Of a DNA stretch of 64,000 bases, positions 47,682 to 61,135 are shown piece after piece. Source of the stretch: Cynocephalus volans (lineage: Eukaryota; Chordata; Mammalia; Dermoptera; Cynocephalidae); contig NC_084464.1 in assembly GCF_027409185.1 (NCBI RefSeq), positions 75,636,095 to 75,700,094 of the forward strand, in the 5' to 3' direction. How positions within the stretch are numbered: position 1 is the stretch's first letter; each line of letters begins with the position of its first letter. Under the pieces are notes generated by a model. It was not told the DNA's origin. It ran no database searches and worked only from the letters and a program-made list of their open reading frames with translations. A program made the position numbers and the translations under genes.

Positions 47682-49739
47682 TAGAAAGTTGTGGAAATCC
47701 AGACACCTATTTGTGTGTACAGGGCTATGTAGAAACTCAGGAAAGACCTGAAAAGGCCTTAAGCTCTTAGCTCTTGCTAACCTTGAAGCTTTGAACAAGC
47801 AGAACATTAAGGCTAAGAAGAGTTGTAAACTGCCTGCCTGAGCATTGAAGGTATTCTCCAACAGGCACACACAGGCTCTCAGCAGAGGCTAGGATGCTTA
47901 TAGGTCAAAGGCATTTAACTGGTCAGTCATTAGTTGACTCCTAAGCTACTGACCAGAGATTATAATGGTCATACATGGCAAAGAATACACACTTTACAGA
48001 ATTTGTTCAGCAAACAAACAGCAACAGCAGTGACAACGAAAACAACAAACAGCACCAACAGCATACCATTGACAGGTGGAGAGTTTGATTCTCAGAGTTG
48101 CCATATTATGTTATTATATATATTATATACAATATTTTATTTAAAATATCTATTTTTTAATAAAAAATTATGATATGCAAAAATCCCAAATTATAAGACA
48201 TGCAGAGAAACAAGATATGCACACACAGCTATGCACAGAGAAAAGGCATAGGCACTCTTTCAGAGGAAATCTAGACATTGGACTTACTTGACAAAGACTT
48301 TAAGTCAGCTATTTTAAATATATTCAAATAACTAAAGGAAACTCTAATGAACTAAAGGAAAGTATAAGAATGATGTCTCACCGAATAGAGAATAGTAATA
48401 AGTAGATAGAAATGATTAAGCAAATCAAAATTTTGGAATTGAAAAGTACAAAAGAGAAAAAAAATACAGGAGGGAATCAAGAGCAGAGATGAGGTGGGAA
48501 AAGAAAGAATCAGAGAACTTGAAGGTAGGTCAATTAAGATGATTTAGTCTGAGGAATAGAAAAGAAAAGAGTGAAGAAAAATAAATAGAGCCTTAAGACC
48601 TGTGTGACAACATCAAGCATACAAACATATGCATAATAGGAGTTCCAGAAGGAGAGGAGACAGAGAAAGGGAAAAAAGTAATATTTGAAAATATAACAAC
48701 CAAAAATTTTCCTAATTTGGAAAAAATCTTTGGTTTATGCATTCAAGTAGCTCAACAAACTCTAAGAAGGATAAGCTCAAAGGGATTCATACCATCCAAA
48801 GAGATCCATATCCTCTGAGAATAATAAACTCAGAGATAATCACATGGAAATCAAACTTCCAACAGCCAAAAACAGAGGGAGAATCTTGATAGCCACAAGA
48901 GAACTGCACGTCATGTACAAGGGATATTCAATGTGTTGAGCTGATTTCTCATCAGAAAGCATAGAGGCCAGAAAGCAATGGGATGACAATGTTCAAAAGG
49001 AAGATTGCTGTCAGTCAAGAATTCTATGTCCAGCAAAACTATCCTTTAAAATGAAGGTGAAATTGAGGGTAAACAAAAACAGAGAATTTGAGACTAGTAC
49101 ATCTCCCCTGCAAAAAATACTAAATAGATTTCTTCATGCTGAATAAAAGCACACTAGACAGTAACTCTAATCCAAACAAAGAAATAAAGAGTGCCATTAA
49201 TTTACATAGGTAACTATGAAAGACAGAATAAATGTATTTTATTTGAAACTCTTTTATTCTCTTATCAGATTTAAAATACAGTTGTATAAATACATACATA
49301 CATACATAAAGCAATAATTATAAATTCTTTATTGAGAGGCATGTAAAGTATAAAGGTTCAATCTGCATGATAATAATAGCACAAAGCAAGGGAGATAAAA
49401 CAGCTGCATAGGAACAAAGTTGTTATTTGCTATTGAAATTAAGTTGCTATTAATCTAAAGTGCATTGTTGGAAATTTAAGGTGTTAATTGTAATCCAAGG
49501 GTAACCACTAAGAAAATAACTTTAAAAATATAGTGAAAGAAACAATAGGAGAATTAAAATGTCACACTAGAAAATATCTATTTAATACAAAAGAATACAG
49601 TAATGGGAGTAATAGAGAAACAAAAAAGACAAAAGATATACAGAAAATAGCAAAATGCAAACATAAATCCTACCTTAGCAGTAATTATATTAAATGTAAA
49701 TATTGAACACTTAAATAAAACAGCAAATATACTTTAGAT

Positions 49740-52700
49740 TCAAAATGAAAGTAAAGAGTGTTCATTAAGAATAAAAAGACATAGATATATCATGGAAACA
49801 GATTGAAAGATAGCTGCAGTAGCTACACTAAGATTAGACAAAATAGACTTTAAGAAAAGGATGTCAGAAGAGAAAAGGAAAAGTGTTTTTATATTAATAA
49901 AAGTGTCAATCCATCCAGAAGATATAACAGCTATAAATATATATGCACCTAACAGCACAGCCCTGAATACATGAAACAAAAACTGACATAATTAAGGAGT
50001 GAAATAGACAATTCATGATAATGGTTGGAAAATTTATATACCCAATTTTGAAACTGATAGAATATTGCACAGAAGATGATCAAGGAAATAGAAGACTTGA
50101 GCAAATATATAAGACAGTTAGATCTAACAGGCCATTCTGCCCAATGACAGAAGAGTACACATTCTTCTTGAGTATGCATAGAACATTATACAGAATAGAT
50201 CATATGTCAGGCCATAAAACAAGTCACAACAAATTTAAAAGGACTGAATTCATACAAGGTGTGTTCTCCAACCACAATGGAATGAACTTAGAAATCAATA
50301 AAGAAGGAAATATGGAAATTCACAAATATGTGGAAGTTATACATCACACAGTTAAATAACTAATGGGTCAAATACTTTAGGATGCATGCAAATGAAAACA
50401 TAGCATACCAAAACTTAATGGATACAGCTAAATCAATGCTTTAAAGGAAATTTAGAGCTATAAATTCCTATGTTTTTAATATTCTAAAGTGATCAAAACA
50501 GCATGGTACTGGCATAGTGGACATACAGATCAGTAGAATATGAGTAGAATTGAGAGTCCATAAATAAACCCATATACCAACAGCTCATTGATTTTGATAA
50601 GGATGCCAAGACCATAAAATGGGGAAAGAGTAGTCTCTTCAATAAATGGTGCTGGAACAACTGGATATCTACATGCAAAAGAATTAAGTTGTACCCATGC
50701 CTTACATTATATACAAAAATAAACTCAAAATAGATAAAAGACTTAGATTTAAGAGTTAAAACTATAAACTCTTAGAAGAAAACAAAGTGGTAAATCATCA
50801 TGGCCTGGATTTGGCAATGGATTCTTAGATATGACACCAAAAGCATAGGCAACAAAAGGAAAAATAGTAAATTAGGCTTTATCAAAATTAAAACTTTCTG
50901 TTTATCAAGGGACACGATTAAGAATGTGAAAAGACAATCTGCATAATGGGAGAAAATATTTACAAAATTTTTAACTGGTAACTAGTATACACAATATATA
51001 CATATTTAAAAATATACAACTCAACAACAAAAAAACAAACAACCGAATTTAAAAATGGGCAAAGGACTTGAGCAGAAATTTCTCTAATGAATATATATGA
51101 ATGGCCAATAATCACATAAAAATATGCTCAACATTATTGGTCATTAGGGAAATGCAAATCAAAACCAAAATGAGGTACTACTTCATATCCACTAGGATGG
51201 CTATAATGAAAACACACACACGCATATACAGAAAATAAGAATTGTTGGTGAGGATGTGGAAAATCAGAACTCTCAAACATTGCTAGTGGGAATGTAAAAT
51301 AGTTCAGATGTTGTACAAAACAGCAGGTTCTCAAACAGGTAAATATAGAATTACATATGACCTTGCAATTCTACTCCTGAGTATATAGCCTAAAGAATTG
51401 AAAAGAGGTACTCAAACAAATATATATACATATTTGTTCATAGCATCACTATTCAAATAGCTAAAAGGTGGAAATAGCCCAAATTTCCATCAATGGATGA
51501 ATGGAAAAACAAATTGTATGTACATGTGAAGGAATATTATTCAGCCATAAAAAGAAATGAAGTACTGATACATTCAATCATGTGTGTGAACCTCCAAAAC
51601 ATTATGTGAAGTGAAAAAAGCCAGGCACAAAACATCACATAGTGTATTATTCCATTTATATAAAATGTGCAGAATAGATAAATCTGTAGAAAAAAACATA
51701 GATTGCTTGTTGACGAGGACTGGTGGGATAAGTAGAGACTGTTTAATGGGTAAGACGATTTACTTTGGAGTGATGGAAATGTTTTGGAACTAGATAGAGG
51801 TAGTGGTTGCAAACACTGTGAACATACTAAGTGCCAGTGAATCACTCACTTTAAAATGGTTAATTTTTTGTTATGTGAATTTCATATCAATAAATTTATT
51901 TTTAAAAAAGAATAATCTCAAATCAATAAATTAACTTTCCACCTTAATGAAACTGAAAAAAGAAGAGGAATCTAAACCTGAAGTAAGAAGAAGGAAGGAA
52001 ATGATAAAGATTAGAGTGGAAATAAATGAAATATGGAATAGAAAAGCAATAGATAAAAATCAATGAAACCAAAGTTGGTACTCTGAAAATATCAACAAAT
52101 TTAGCAAAACTTTAGGTAGACTGGTGAGAGAGAGAGAGGACAGGCTGGCTCGGGGCTATAATTATTAAAATCAGGAATACAAGAGAGCCATTACTACCAA
52201 CTACAGAGAAAAGGGGGGCATGTGGATTATAAGGAGGTATGACAAACTATTGTACACCAGCAAATTAGATAATCTACATGAAATTATAAAAATCCTACAA
52301 AGACATAAGCTACTGACTGATTCAAGAAGAAATAGAAAATATGAATAGACCTATAACAAGTAAAGAGATTGAATTACTAATCAAAAAACTTCCTGTGATG
52401 AAAAGCCCAGGACCAGATAGTGAATTCTACCAATTACTTAAGGAAGAATTAAGACCAATCTTGTATAATCTCTGCCAATATATAGAAAAGGAGGAGCATT
52501 TTCCAATTTGCTCTATGTGGCCATTACTATGCTGATACCAAAACCAGACAAAGATACCACAAGAAAACTACAGAACAATATTCCTTATTAATATAGATGC
52601 AAAAATCCTTAACAAAGTACTAGCAAACCAAATTCAGCAATATATAAAAAGAATTATACATTATGAACAAGTGAAATTTATGCCAGGAATGCAAAGTTGG

Positions 52701-53290
52701 TTTAATTTACAAAAAAAAAAAATCAAATCAATGTAACATATCATATTATAGAATAAAGGATAAGAATTATGTAATCATCTCAATAGATGCAGAAAAAGCA
52801 TTTGGCAAAATCCAACACTATTAATAATAATTTATAAATAATAATAATAATAATTACCCAAAAAGGTAGACTAGAAGGGAACTTCCTCAACCTCATAAAG
52901 GCCATCATTGAAAAATCCACAACTAACAACATACTTAATGGTGAAAAACTGAATGCTTTTCTTCTAAGAGCATGACAAAGCCAAAGATACCCATTCTCAC
53001 CACTTCTAGTTAAGTTTTTACTAGAGGTCGGTCTAGCCAGAGAAATCAGTCAAGAAAAAGAAATAAAAGACATGTAGTTTGAATTGAAAGATGTAAGACT
53101 ATCTGCATTCACAGAAGACATGCTCTTGTTCATAGAAACTTCTAAGGGATTCACACAAAAATTATTAAAATTAATAAACAAGTACAGAAAGATACCAAGA
53201 TCAATATACAAAAATCAATGCACTTTCAGTACATCAGTAATGAACAATACTAAAATAAAATTTAAAAAACAATTTCATGTAAAATAAAAA
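49740..53290 (+). pseudogene. Old LINE-1 ORF2 remnant, interrupted
   Basis: Endonuclease blocks lie at 50140-50290: EEYTFFLSMHRTLYRIDHM, then SGHKTSHNKFKRTE, with the catalytic histidine of RIDH kept. After the nested insertion, reverse transcriptase blocks [20 protein letters not shown] and [15 protein letters not shown] appear at 52341-52470. Motif A (SIDAEKAF) lies near 52780-52805. The FADD box reads FTED (53105-53116), with the first catalytic aspartate replaced by glutamate. Many stops and frameshifts are present. It has no function. Confidence 0.8.
50477..51911 (+). mobile_element. 5'-truncated LINE-1 nested in an older LINE-1
   Basis: The host LINE-1 text breaks after 'atagctataaattcctatg' equivalent (50476) and resumes at 'ctcaaatcaataaattaact' (51916). 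Between them is a colinear LINE-1 3' part: 'aacagcatggtactggcata', 'cttcaataaatggtgctgga', 'tagatatgacaccaaaagca', 'ggaatattattcagcca' and a 3'UTR ending 'tttatttttaaaaaagaa'. Frames are broken. Confidence 0.8.
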
Positions 53291-54997
53291 TGAAATACTT
53301 AGGAATAAATGTAACACAAGAAGTGTAAGACTTTCACAGTAAAAACTACAGCACCATTGAAAGTAATGTAAAATGATCTAAATAAAAAGAAAAAGCATAC
53401 ATGTTCATGATTGAAAGATTTAATATTAAGAGGACAATATTCCCCAAGTTTATCCATAGATTCAACATAATCCCTGTCAAAATCCCAGCTGCCTTTTTTT
53501 GCAGAAATCACCAAGCTTATTCTAAGATTAAGGGACCCAGAATAGCCAAAACAATTTGAGAAAGAACAAAGTTGAAGGACTCACACATCTCAATTTCAAA
53601 ATTTACTGTAAATCTATAGCAGGCAGTAAGGTGTTTTACTGGCATAAGGATAGAAATATAGATCAAAGGAATAGAATTAAGAGTCTATAAATAAACTCTT
53701 ACACTTATGGGCAAATGACTTTTGTCAAGACAATTTAATGGGAAAAGAATAGTCTTTCCAACAAATGTTGTTGGGACAACTGGTTTATCCACATGAAAAA
53801 AAGTGGCATTGATCCTCTACCTCATACCATGTGCAAAAATTAATTCAAAATGAATCAAAGACCTGATAGTAAGAGCTAAAACTATAAAACATATTTTAGA
53901 AGAAAATGTAGATGTAATTCTTCTTGATCGTGGATTAGGCAATGATTTTTTAGATATGACACCAAAAGACATGCAACATAAGAAAAATAGATAGGACTTC
54001 ACCAAAGTTAAAAACTTTTGTGCTTCAGAGGACAACATGAAAGTAAAAAGGCAACCCACAAAATGAAAGAAAAAATTTCAAATCATATATCTGATAAAGG
54101 ACTAATATCCAGAATATATGAAGAACTCTTACACCTCAACAACAAAAAGACAACTCAATTTTAAAATGGGCAAAGATGTGAATAGACATTTCTCCAAAGA
54201 AGATATACAAATGGCAAATAATCATATGTAAAGATGCTCAACATTAGTTATTAGAGAAATACAAATCAAAACCATAACAAGTTTCACTCCTCTTCCACTA
54301 GTGTACGTGTGATCAACAAGATGGACAATAACAAGTGCAAGCAGGAATATAGAAAAATTTGAACCTTCAAACATTGCTGGTGGGGGTGTAAAATGATAAG
54401 TGTTTTAGAAAACAGTTTTGCTCTTCTTCAAAATTTCAACCTAGTGTTACCATATGACTTAGCAAGTCTAGGTCTGCCATATAACCTACCAAGAATATGC
54501 CTGAGAACTGAAAATATACTTTTACACAAAAACTTGTACATAAAAGCTGCATTATTCATAATAACCAAAAGGTGGACATTTAACTCAAGTGCCTATCAAC
54601 TAATGAATAGATAAACAAAAGTGGTATATCCATACAATGGAATATTTTTCAGCCATAAAAAAGAAAGAAGTACTGGTATGTTCTTGAAACTATGATACAA
54701 AGTGAAGGAAGACAGACATACAAGGCTACATATTGTATAATTCCATTTATATGAGATGTTCAGAGTAGGCAAATTCATGAAGATGGAAGGTAGATTAGTG
54801 GTTGCAAGGAGTTAGAGGAGAGGGGGGAGTGGAAAGTGACTGATAATGGGTGTGGGGCTTTTTTGGGGAGTGGTAAAAAAGTTCTAGAATTAGATAATAT
54901 TAATATTTTCCCAATTTTGTGAATATACCAAAACGACTGAATTGTACTATATAAAAGTGTGAATTTCATAATATGAGAATTTTATCTCAAATATTGT

Positions 54998-55420
54998 ATA
55001 AAGCAGGCATTGGTCTCATGTCTGGTGCATCAGTGCTCTTTCTCCATGTGGCTGACTTGGATCTCCCCCAGCATGGTGGTCTCAGGGTAGGCACATTTCT
55101 TACATGTGGCTGGCTTCCAAGTGGGAGAAAGCAGAAGCCACTAGCCTCATTAAGGCCTGATCTTGGAAACTCTAGACAATCACTTCTGACACATTCTATT
55201 GGTCAAAGAAATTCTCAGAGCCATCACAGGGTCAAGGTGAGGGAAAGGGATAGACCCCATATCTTGATGAAAAGAGTGGCAAACTCTCTTTGTAAAAGTC
55301 ATATCGGATGGGTGATATTGTTATGGTTATTTTGGGAAACAGTCTACCAAAAGGGGCGTCATCATCCTGTGTTCATAAGATCATCTTTATCATATGCTTC
55401 TACGACACCATGATACCGTG
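54998..55420 (+). repeat. Mammal-wide repeat, right part (split by LINE-1)
   Basis: 'catgtctggtgcatcagtgc', 'catggtggtctcagggtagg', 'ggctggcttccaagtgggag', 'acattctattggtcaaagaa', 'caaactctctttgtaaaagt' and 'ggatgggtgatattgttatg' are in the order of an old mammalian repeat whose left end lies at 46965. The 146-codon open frame across it has no known counterpart and is not considered a gene. Confidence 0.6.
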
Positions 55421-55479
55421 GCCATTTTCCTAGAATGAAAAGATGGTGAGGTTATGTCTCATGCGGGTAATGAAAAAGA

Positions 55480-56530
55480 CTTAATAGGGGATGTGGCTTT
55501 ACACTGAGACCTTGGAAGGTGAGTAAGATTTAAACTTACGGATGGGGTGGGGTGAGGTGGGGTGGGATTGAAGGCCAGTTTTCTCTAGAGGAGAAAACAT
55601 TGTGAGCCAGGACAAAAGGAAGAGAAGTATAAAGAGCATGGGAGGAAATAGAAGCAGGGGTTTTTTTGTTTGTTTTTACTAGACTGTTAATATTTGCTGT
55701 GTAAGTGCTGGAAATAAAGTTGGCTGAGTGTTTGAGGTTTGAACTGTGAATGTCTTGAATGCCAGGGCAAGGAATTGGGCAGTCGGAAGACTCTGGAGCA
55801 AAGAGGAGGTGTCATTTGAATTCTGTAGGTGAAAAATTCTTTGGGCAGTAGTTTAGAATGGATTAAAAGGGGAAAGGTTAAAAGCAAGTGGATCAACTGG
55901 AATGGGAATGTAAGAGTTAAAGGTAACTAGAACTAAGGTGGTGCTCATAGGAGGAACACAGAGGTGCATTGTATGGGATGAGACTACAGAAGTAAAATAT
56001 AGAGAACTTGATGACTTATTGAATGTGGGACCCAGAACCAATGAAGTAGTCAAGAATGACCCCTAGGCTTCCAGTCTGAGTGAGTGGTAAAATGGTTTTA
56101 TTTATAGATATTGGGGTGATGGAGAAGGAACAAACTTAGAAAGGAAAATGGGGAGGGTGCTCTTTGACCATGTACGTTAGAGGGGACATCTTATGTGAGA
56201 TGCTCTTCTGTACCCTGACTCTTCTACTAGATTGTGAACTCTCTAGGGGGAGAGAATTCACAGAGTTCACAGAGCATTGAAAAATGGGTCTGAAGTTTGG
56301 ATATCAGGCCTTGATACAGCCTTGGCTATCATCCAGGAAGAGATGACAACACTGAAGTGAGGAGAGATCATGTAGAGAGAATAGAGTTGAGGGAAGAATC
56401 TTTGTAAGCCCTTGTGTTTTGGTGGAAATGGTGAATAACTGTTGCAGAAGAAGACCCAGAAGAAAGAAGTGTCATGGAAACCTAAGGATAGACAGAGCTC
56501 TCATCCATCTAGGACTCATGACTTTGAGGT
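55480..56530 (-). mobile_element. L2 LINE, antisense, interrupted
   Basis: Colinear antisense L2 blocks: 'agaccttggaaggtgagtaa', 'ggtgtcatttgaattctgta', 'gtagtcaagaatgaccccta', 'tattggggtgatggagaagg', then after a break 'aggaagagatgacaacactg' and 'gtcatggaaacctaaggata'. A short sense L2-like 3' piece (about 56205-56280, 'ctactagattgtgaactctc') interrupts it. Decayed. Confidence 0.65.
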
Positions 56531-57150
56531 GAGATTTTTGCAGGCATCTACACCCACCCCCAGTATATGGCTGCTGTCATTTCCTCTAACAGGATTCTCT
56601 AACATCTTGTTGTTATAGGATTTTAAAAGCACCCCCATTCCTAACACTGCAGAAGAAGTGAAGGGGATGAAACTGAGAAAAGGCCAGTGGATTATCTGAT
56701 TGGGAATACTACTAGAATTTAGTAGGGGTAGGGGAATAAATGGATGGTGAAGATGTGGATATTCGGAGTATTCTGAATTTTAAAAGTTTGGTAGATAGAT
56801 GGGAGGGTAACACGATGGTGTAGCAAGGCTGGAAGAAGTTTTGTCTGTTTGTTTTACAGTAAGGGAAATTGTGTGCGCATTCATAAATCAAGATAAAGGG
56901 ACCATTGAAGATTTAAAAGGAGGATTAACACTCTAAACTGCAAAAATAATTGTAGAATGGGATACAAAACAGCAAGCAAATATTACAATACATTCTTGAA
57001 TACTGGTAACTGACTCAACAAATAGGAAGAAGCTAGAACCTAAGTGTTGCAGGCTGGGGAATACTGGTGAGAAGTGGGCCGGTTTTTGCACAGGACTCCA
57101 AAAGACTCATCATTAGGAGGAACCAGGCTGTGTAGAAGCCAGTGAGTTGG

Positions 57151-57220
57151 GTCTGTGTGTGTGTACACGTGTGTGTCTGTACACGTGTGTGTGTGTGTGT
57201 GTCTGTGTATGTGTGTGTAG
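57151..57220. repeat. (TG)n microsatellite with TACACG interruptions
   Basis: Two TACACGTGTG interruptions divide TG runs. Threonine/histidine-rich or valine/cysteine-rich open frames here are artefacts. Confidence 0.9.
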
Positions 57221-58694
57221 TGAGCACACGGCCCCCAAGTTACCGCCTTCTTCCTCATTCAACCAAACAGAAGGTGGGAGGCTTATTATCTAGAGAAATT
57301 GAGCCAGAGAGCCTCCATACTGGGGGTAAACAGGTTAACAAGGACAGGAATGAGGTAGGGCACCATAAACAGGGGGCTAACGTAAAATTCTATAGTGAGC
57401 TGTGGGATTCTAACATACCTGCCCTGCTTCCAGAATGTTCACGGCCAGGTGAATTTCATTTACCAAGTGGGAAATAGAGTGATTCTTCTTTGGATAAACA
57501 GAATATCTCTAGAGAAATAATTGCCATTTATTAGTATTTGAGGCACCCTCAATGAGACCCACCAGCTGATCATGCTATACAGTGAAGCTTGCTCATGGAC
57601 CTACTGTGCCAGCACGCATAATATTTGCCATCAGAATTTCAGTGCTTCATTCTTACGTATGAATGGACTACCAAAATTCACCAGAAATTAGAGGATAGCT
57701 TCCAACATGGGAGAGAGAGGCCAAACTGTCAAACAGGGAAAACTAACCTGGATTAAGTAGAGATATTTGAGGATGCAAAGAAAAACATTGAAAAGGCCAT
57801 TAATTGATAAAGTCAAACGGATTTAGGAAATTTTGAGAAAGAGAACAAAAGAGAATCTTGGAAATTAAAAAATATGTTACAAAAATTGACGTTGAATTAA
57901 GAATTGGAAAATAAATCAGAGAAGTATCCCTAGAAAGAAGAATAAATTTATAAGGAGATGAAAAAGTATGAAAGGGTAAGAACATTAGATAGTTAACATA
58001 GGAGTTAAACAATTATCTAAAAATAAAAAAGGAGTTCCTGAAAAAGTGGATATGAGGAAATGGTATGGAGAAAATAATATTTAAAACTTACACAAAAATA
58101 TTTTCTCACTATTGCACAGCCCATATTGAAAGATGTGGTCAATACAGTAAATGGAGGAATAATAGCATTGTCAGGATAATAGCATTGTCAAATTCCAGTA
58201 CACTTGATATAACGTTCAGATCCTAAAATCTTCAGGGTGGAGAGGAGGCAGTAAATTGGACACAAGGTGGAGCCATAAGTTATTATGGCATGTGGTGGGG
58301 GGAACTGTGGTAGGGGTCAAGGTTTCCTTTAAAACTAGTTTTGCTACCATTAACTAGTTCAAATTTTCCACTTGAAAGTTTGTCTTTTGTTGTCACAACC
58401 TAACCCCTACATGTGCCCACCTTTCAGTTTAAAGGGTTTTGTTTTGTTTTGTTTTAAAATAAGCAAACTTATTTAAGCCAATAAGGTAATTTTCATTAGT
58501 AAAATTTAGTTTGATACTGGTGACTTTCCAGAGAGAATTCCGTTTTAGACACTTTATTTTGATGGAATTGATTAAAACAAATTATTTTCTATCACTCACT
58601 TGCTTATTTAAGAAGTGGTATAATAATGTATATGCAATAAGCTTGGCTGCCTCTCTTAAAAGATTCTCAAGGAAGAAGATAAAAGTAGAGTTTA

Positions 58695-58724
58695 CACACG
58701 CACACGCGCGCGCACACACACACG
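58695..58724. repeat. Short CA/CG alternating tract
   Basis: Alternating purine-pyrimidine text with a CGCGCGCG core in CA repeats; a potential Z-DNA-type tract. Confidence 0.7.
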
Positions 58725-58726
58725 TA

Positions 58727-59093
58727 CATGGTCCCCAACTTAACAATGGTTCAACTTACAATTTTTCGACTTTACTGTGGTGAGAAAGCAATATTCAGTA
58801 GAAACCATACTTTGAGTATCCTACAACCATTCTGTTTTTCACCATCAGTACTATATTTAATAAATTACGAGATGTCCAACCCTTTATTATAAAATAGGCT
58901 TTGTATTAGGTGATTTTGCCCAATTGTAGGCTAATATACATGTTCCAAACATGTTTAAGGTAGGCTAGACTAAGCTATGATGTTCTGTAGGTTAGATGTA
59001 TTAAATGCATTTTTGACATATGATATTTTCAATTTACAAAGAATTTATCAGGATATAACCCCAGAGTAAGTCGAGGAGCATCTGTACATACAT
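58727..59093 (+). mobile_element. Pogo/Tigger-like non-autonomous DNA transposon
   Basis: The left end 'tggtccccaacttaacaatg' and right end (reverse complement 'gatgctcctcgacttactct') form diverged terminal inverted repeats, with TA at both borders. Internal blocks 'aaccattctgtttttcacca', 'tattataaaataggctttgt' and 'gattttgcccaattgtaggc' match a common old mammalian DNA-transposon repeat. No transposase is encoded. The exact family name is uncertain. Confidence 0.65.
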
Positions 59094-60267
59094 ACGCACA
59101 TATGTGTGTGTTTGTGCATATGTGTATTCCGTCTAATCAAGTAAATAATTAAGTAAATAAGAACTTTAGGCAAGCACAGCTTTTTTATATTTTTTCCTGA
59201 TTTCTCTACCACATGTGATTTGTCTCTAACACAAAGAGTAAAAGGAAAATTTCAGTATTCGCCATGACAATTTGGTTGTCAGTTTCAGTATTTGGTTGTC
59301 AATTTCAGTAGAGCTAAGTGTGATGTTTGAAGCTAGTAGTTACCATCTCAAGGTATGGTATTTTATTTATATATAACAACCTCTAGCAATGTTTGTCCTG
59401 AAGAGGATTCTTACCTCATTTCTCATGATTTTTTTAAAAAGAAAAGCAAGATTCCTGTCTTGAAGAGTTTTCACATACAATGTGAATAAATTTAAAAGTC
59501 AACTTGGAGGAACATATTTCTCCCTGTTTTCCCATGAAAGTTAAATTTCAGATATTTTCATTATGATTTTTTTTTCCTGAGTTTCTTCATGGAATCAGTG
59601 AGACAAGTATTTTGAAATGAGATTGAGGTAGAAGGGTATTTGGACTCTTTTGGCTTCTTCACACTACCCAGAGAGAATTTTTTTAAAAAAATTTCTGTAG
59701 GAATAAAAATAAAGCTAAAATTGACTTGTTATATTTAGTATCAGTCTTAAATTGACACTAGGAAATTAGTACTAGGTATTCATTTGCAAGAGTTTAATGT
59801 GATAAAACTTCTTTGGAAAATATGCATTGACTCATTACTGCTGTTCTTTGAAATTTTCTGTGCCTCTCTCTATCAATAAAATCAAATAGTACTATTTATT
59901 TCCTTGATAAATCTCTACTGTTTGTCAGACTGCAGCGAGTTCTGAGATTTGCTCTGTTGGAACGTCTTGTTGAATAAGGAGATATCACAACATTCCTGTA
60001 GTTTATCCACTCATTTTATACACCCCGAGCTTTAACAACACCATACCAGAAGATTTTCAAAAGGGAGAGAATAAGAATAAAAATTACATAGGTGATATAG
60101 TCACCATATTTCCATTAGGTAAACTACTATAAAAGTGCATAATAAATTATAAATTCATTGAGAAAAAATACAACTAAGATATTGTATTACATGGAACTTT
60201 ATACCTAGATTTTCTTTCCTTGCCATCTTCAGTTTTCCCACAATAGTCCTCTGTTTTTCTCCCACAG

Positions 60268-60391
60268 AAAGGTATTTCCCAGAGGCCTTCCTGAGGAGTA
60301 CTCTGTAGCAGCTATGTTTCGTGTGCGACGAAGCACCAAAAAAGAACGGTGGTTTCTGTGGCAGGTTTTAAACCAGCAGAATATACCACAG
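60268..60391 (+). CDS. COL19A1: COL19A1 fourth coding exon
   Basis: 124 bp between acceptor TCTCCCACAG and donor GTAAGG. It completes the split isoleucine codon (residue 89) and encodes residues 90-130: KVFPRGLPEEYSVAAMFRVR, then RSTKKERWFLWQVLNQQNIPQ, ending in phase 0. This is the core of the TSPN/laminin-G-like beta-sandwich; the F-P-x-G-L-P-E-E-Y-S block and the W-F-L-W-Q strand are hallmarks of FACIT N-terminal domains. The reading frame joins exactly with the exon 42.6 kb upstream, despite the LINE-filled intron. Confidence 0.95.
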
Positions 60392-60814
60392 GTAAGGAAC
60401 CATGAGAGTTCTGCTTATTAATTTTCTCTCGTGTGATTAGGGTGAGTCTTTGAACTTTGTGCACAAATTGGAGAGCAGACCTAGTATGCAAATATTCTCT
60501 CTTTTAGAGGAATCATCAACAGGGAAATGCAAGTGTTCTCCTAGTTAGGATGGTCTTGCTGGGACCTGTAATATGAGAGTCTGGTGGGTGAGAAAGGGTT
60601 AGTTTTTGTTTGTTTATTCACTTCTAGATTAATATTTTGTCTAAATACACTCAAACGGCCCTTCATTCGCTACTGCTTTGTTGACTAACTCCACCTCATA
60701 AATAATTTCTTCACTTCCTATCACCTCTGACATTATATGTTATTTTTAAAGTGATTCATTGTTTTATCTGACAATCCTTGGTGAATTAAGAGGTGAAACT
60801 TAGACATATATTCC

Positions 60815-61135
60815 CCCAACAAAAAGTTTATGGAACACATGCTATATGCTAGGTAATGGCAAGGATAAGAGAGTTGAAAAGCCAGAACTGCTGTTTTCAG
60901 AAAGTATAAAGTTTAAGGGGATGACATTTAGGAAAACAACATAATACAGCATAATTATAATACAGTGGGCCAAATGAAATGGTGGAGGGAAGCTTGGCAT
61001 GGATGGGGACTATGCAAGCATAGAAAGAACAGCTCATCCAAATTGGGGGACAGGGAGAGTAGGATCTAGGAAAGCCTGTGAAAGAGATGGCATTTGGGCT
61101 AAAAAGAGGGGGTTCAGGTACTCCAGGGAGGAAAC
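60815..61135 (-). mobile_element. L2 LINE fragment
   Basis: 'acatgctatatgctaggtaa', 'ggggatgacatttaggaaaa', 'cctgtgaaagagatggcatt' and 'tgggctaaaaagagggggtt' follow antisense L2 3' sequence. Confidence 0.65.

Larger units (their letters stand above)
47036..54990 (+). mobile_element. Ancient near full-length LINE-1, sense, with a nested LINE-1
   Basis: The 5'UTR-like sequence runs from about 47036 to 48200, followed by an ORF1 remnant (48200-49100) and an ORF2 remnant (49700-50476 and 51912-54620). The 3'UTR ends near 54990 with 'tgaatttcataatatgagaa'. A second, 5'-truncated LINE-1 (50477-51911) is inserted in ORF2 and splits it. The endonuclease C-terminal part is open at 50015-50359. All frames are decayed, so it is an old L1M-type copy. 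It is sense to COL19A1 and could supply cryptic splice or polyadenylation signals. Confidence 0.85.
17694..60267 (+). other. COL19A1: COL19A1 intron between coding exons 3 and 4 (42.6 kb)
   Basis: A very long phase-2 intron from GTAAGT to CCCACAG, mostly LINE-derived. The two nearly complete younger LINE-1 copies lie antisense, while the old LINE-1 at 47-55 kb is in sense. Parts where I recognise nothing: 17694-18200, 23741-24540, 27261-28689, 28981-29610, 29846-30468, 43816-45179, 45373-45775, 45868-46794, 56531-57150, 57221-58694 and 59097-60267. Confidence 0.9.

Noticed and set aside
54973-55413. 146-codon + strand open frame
   Set aside because: It lies in the right part of an old interspersed repeat, with no recognisable domain.
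57151-57220. Possible tandem peptide-coding or CRISPR-like array
   Set aside because: It is a TG microsatellite. There is no repeat-spacer structure anywhere in the window.
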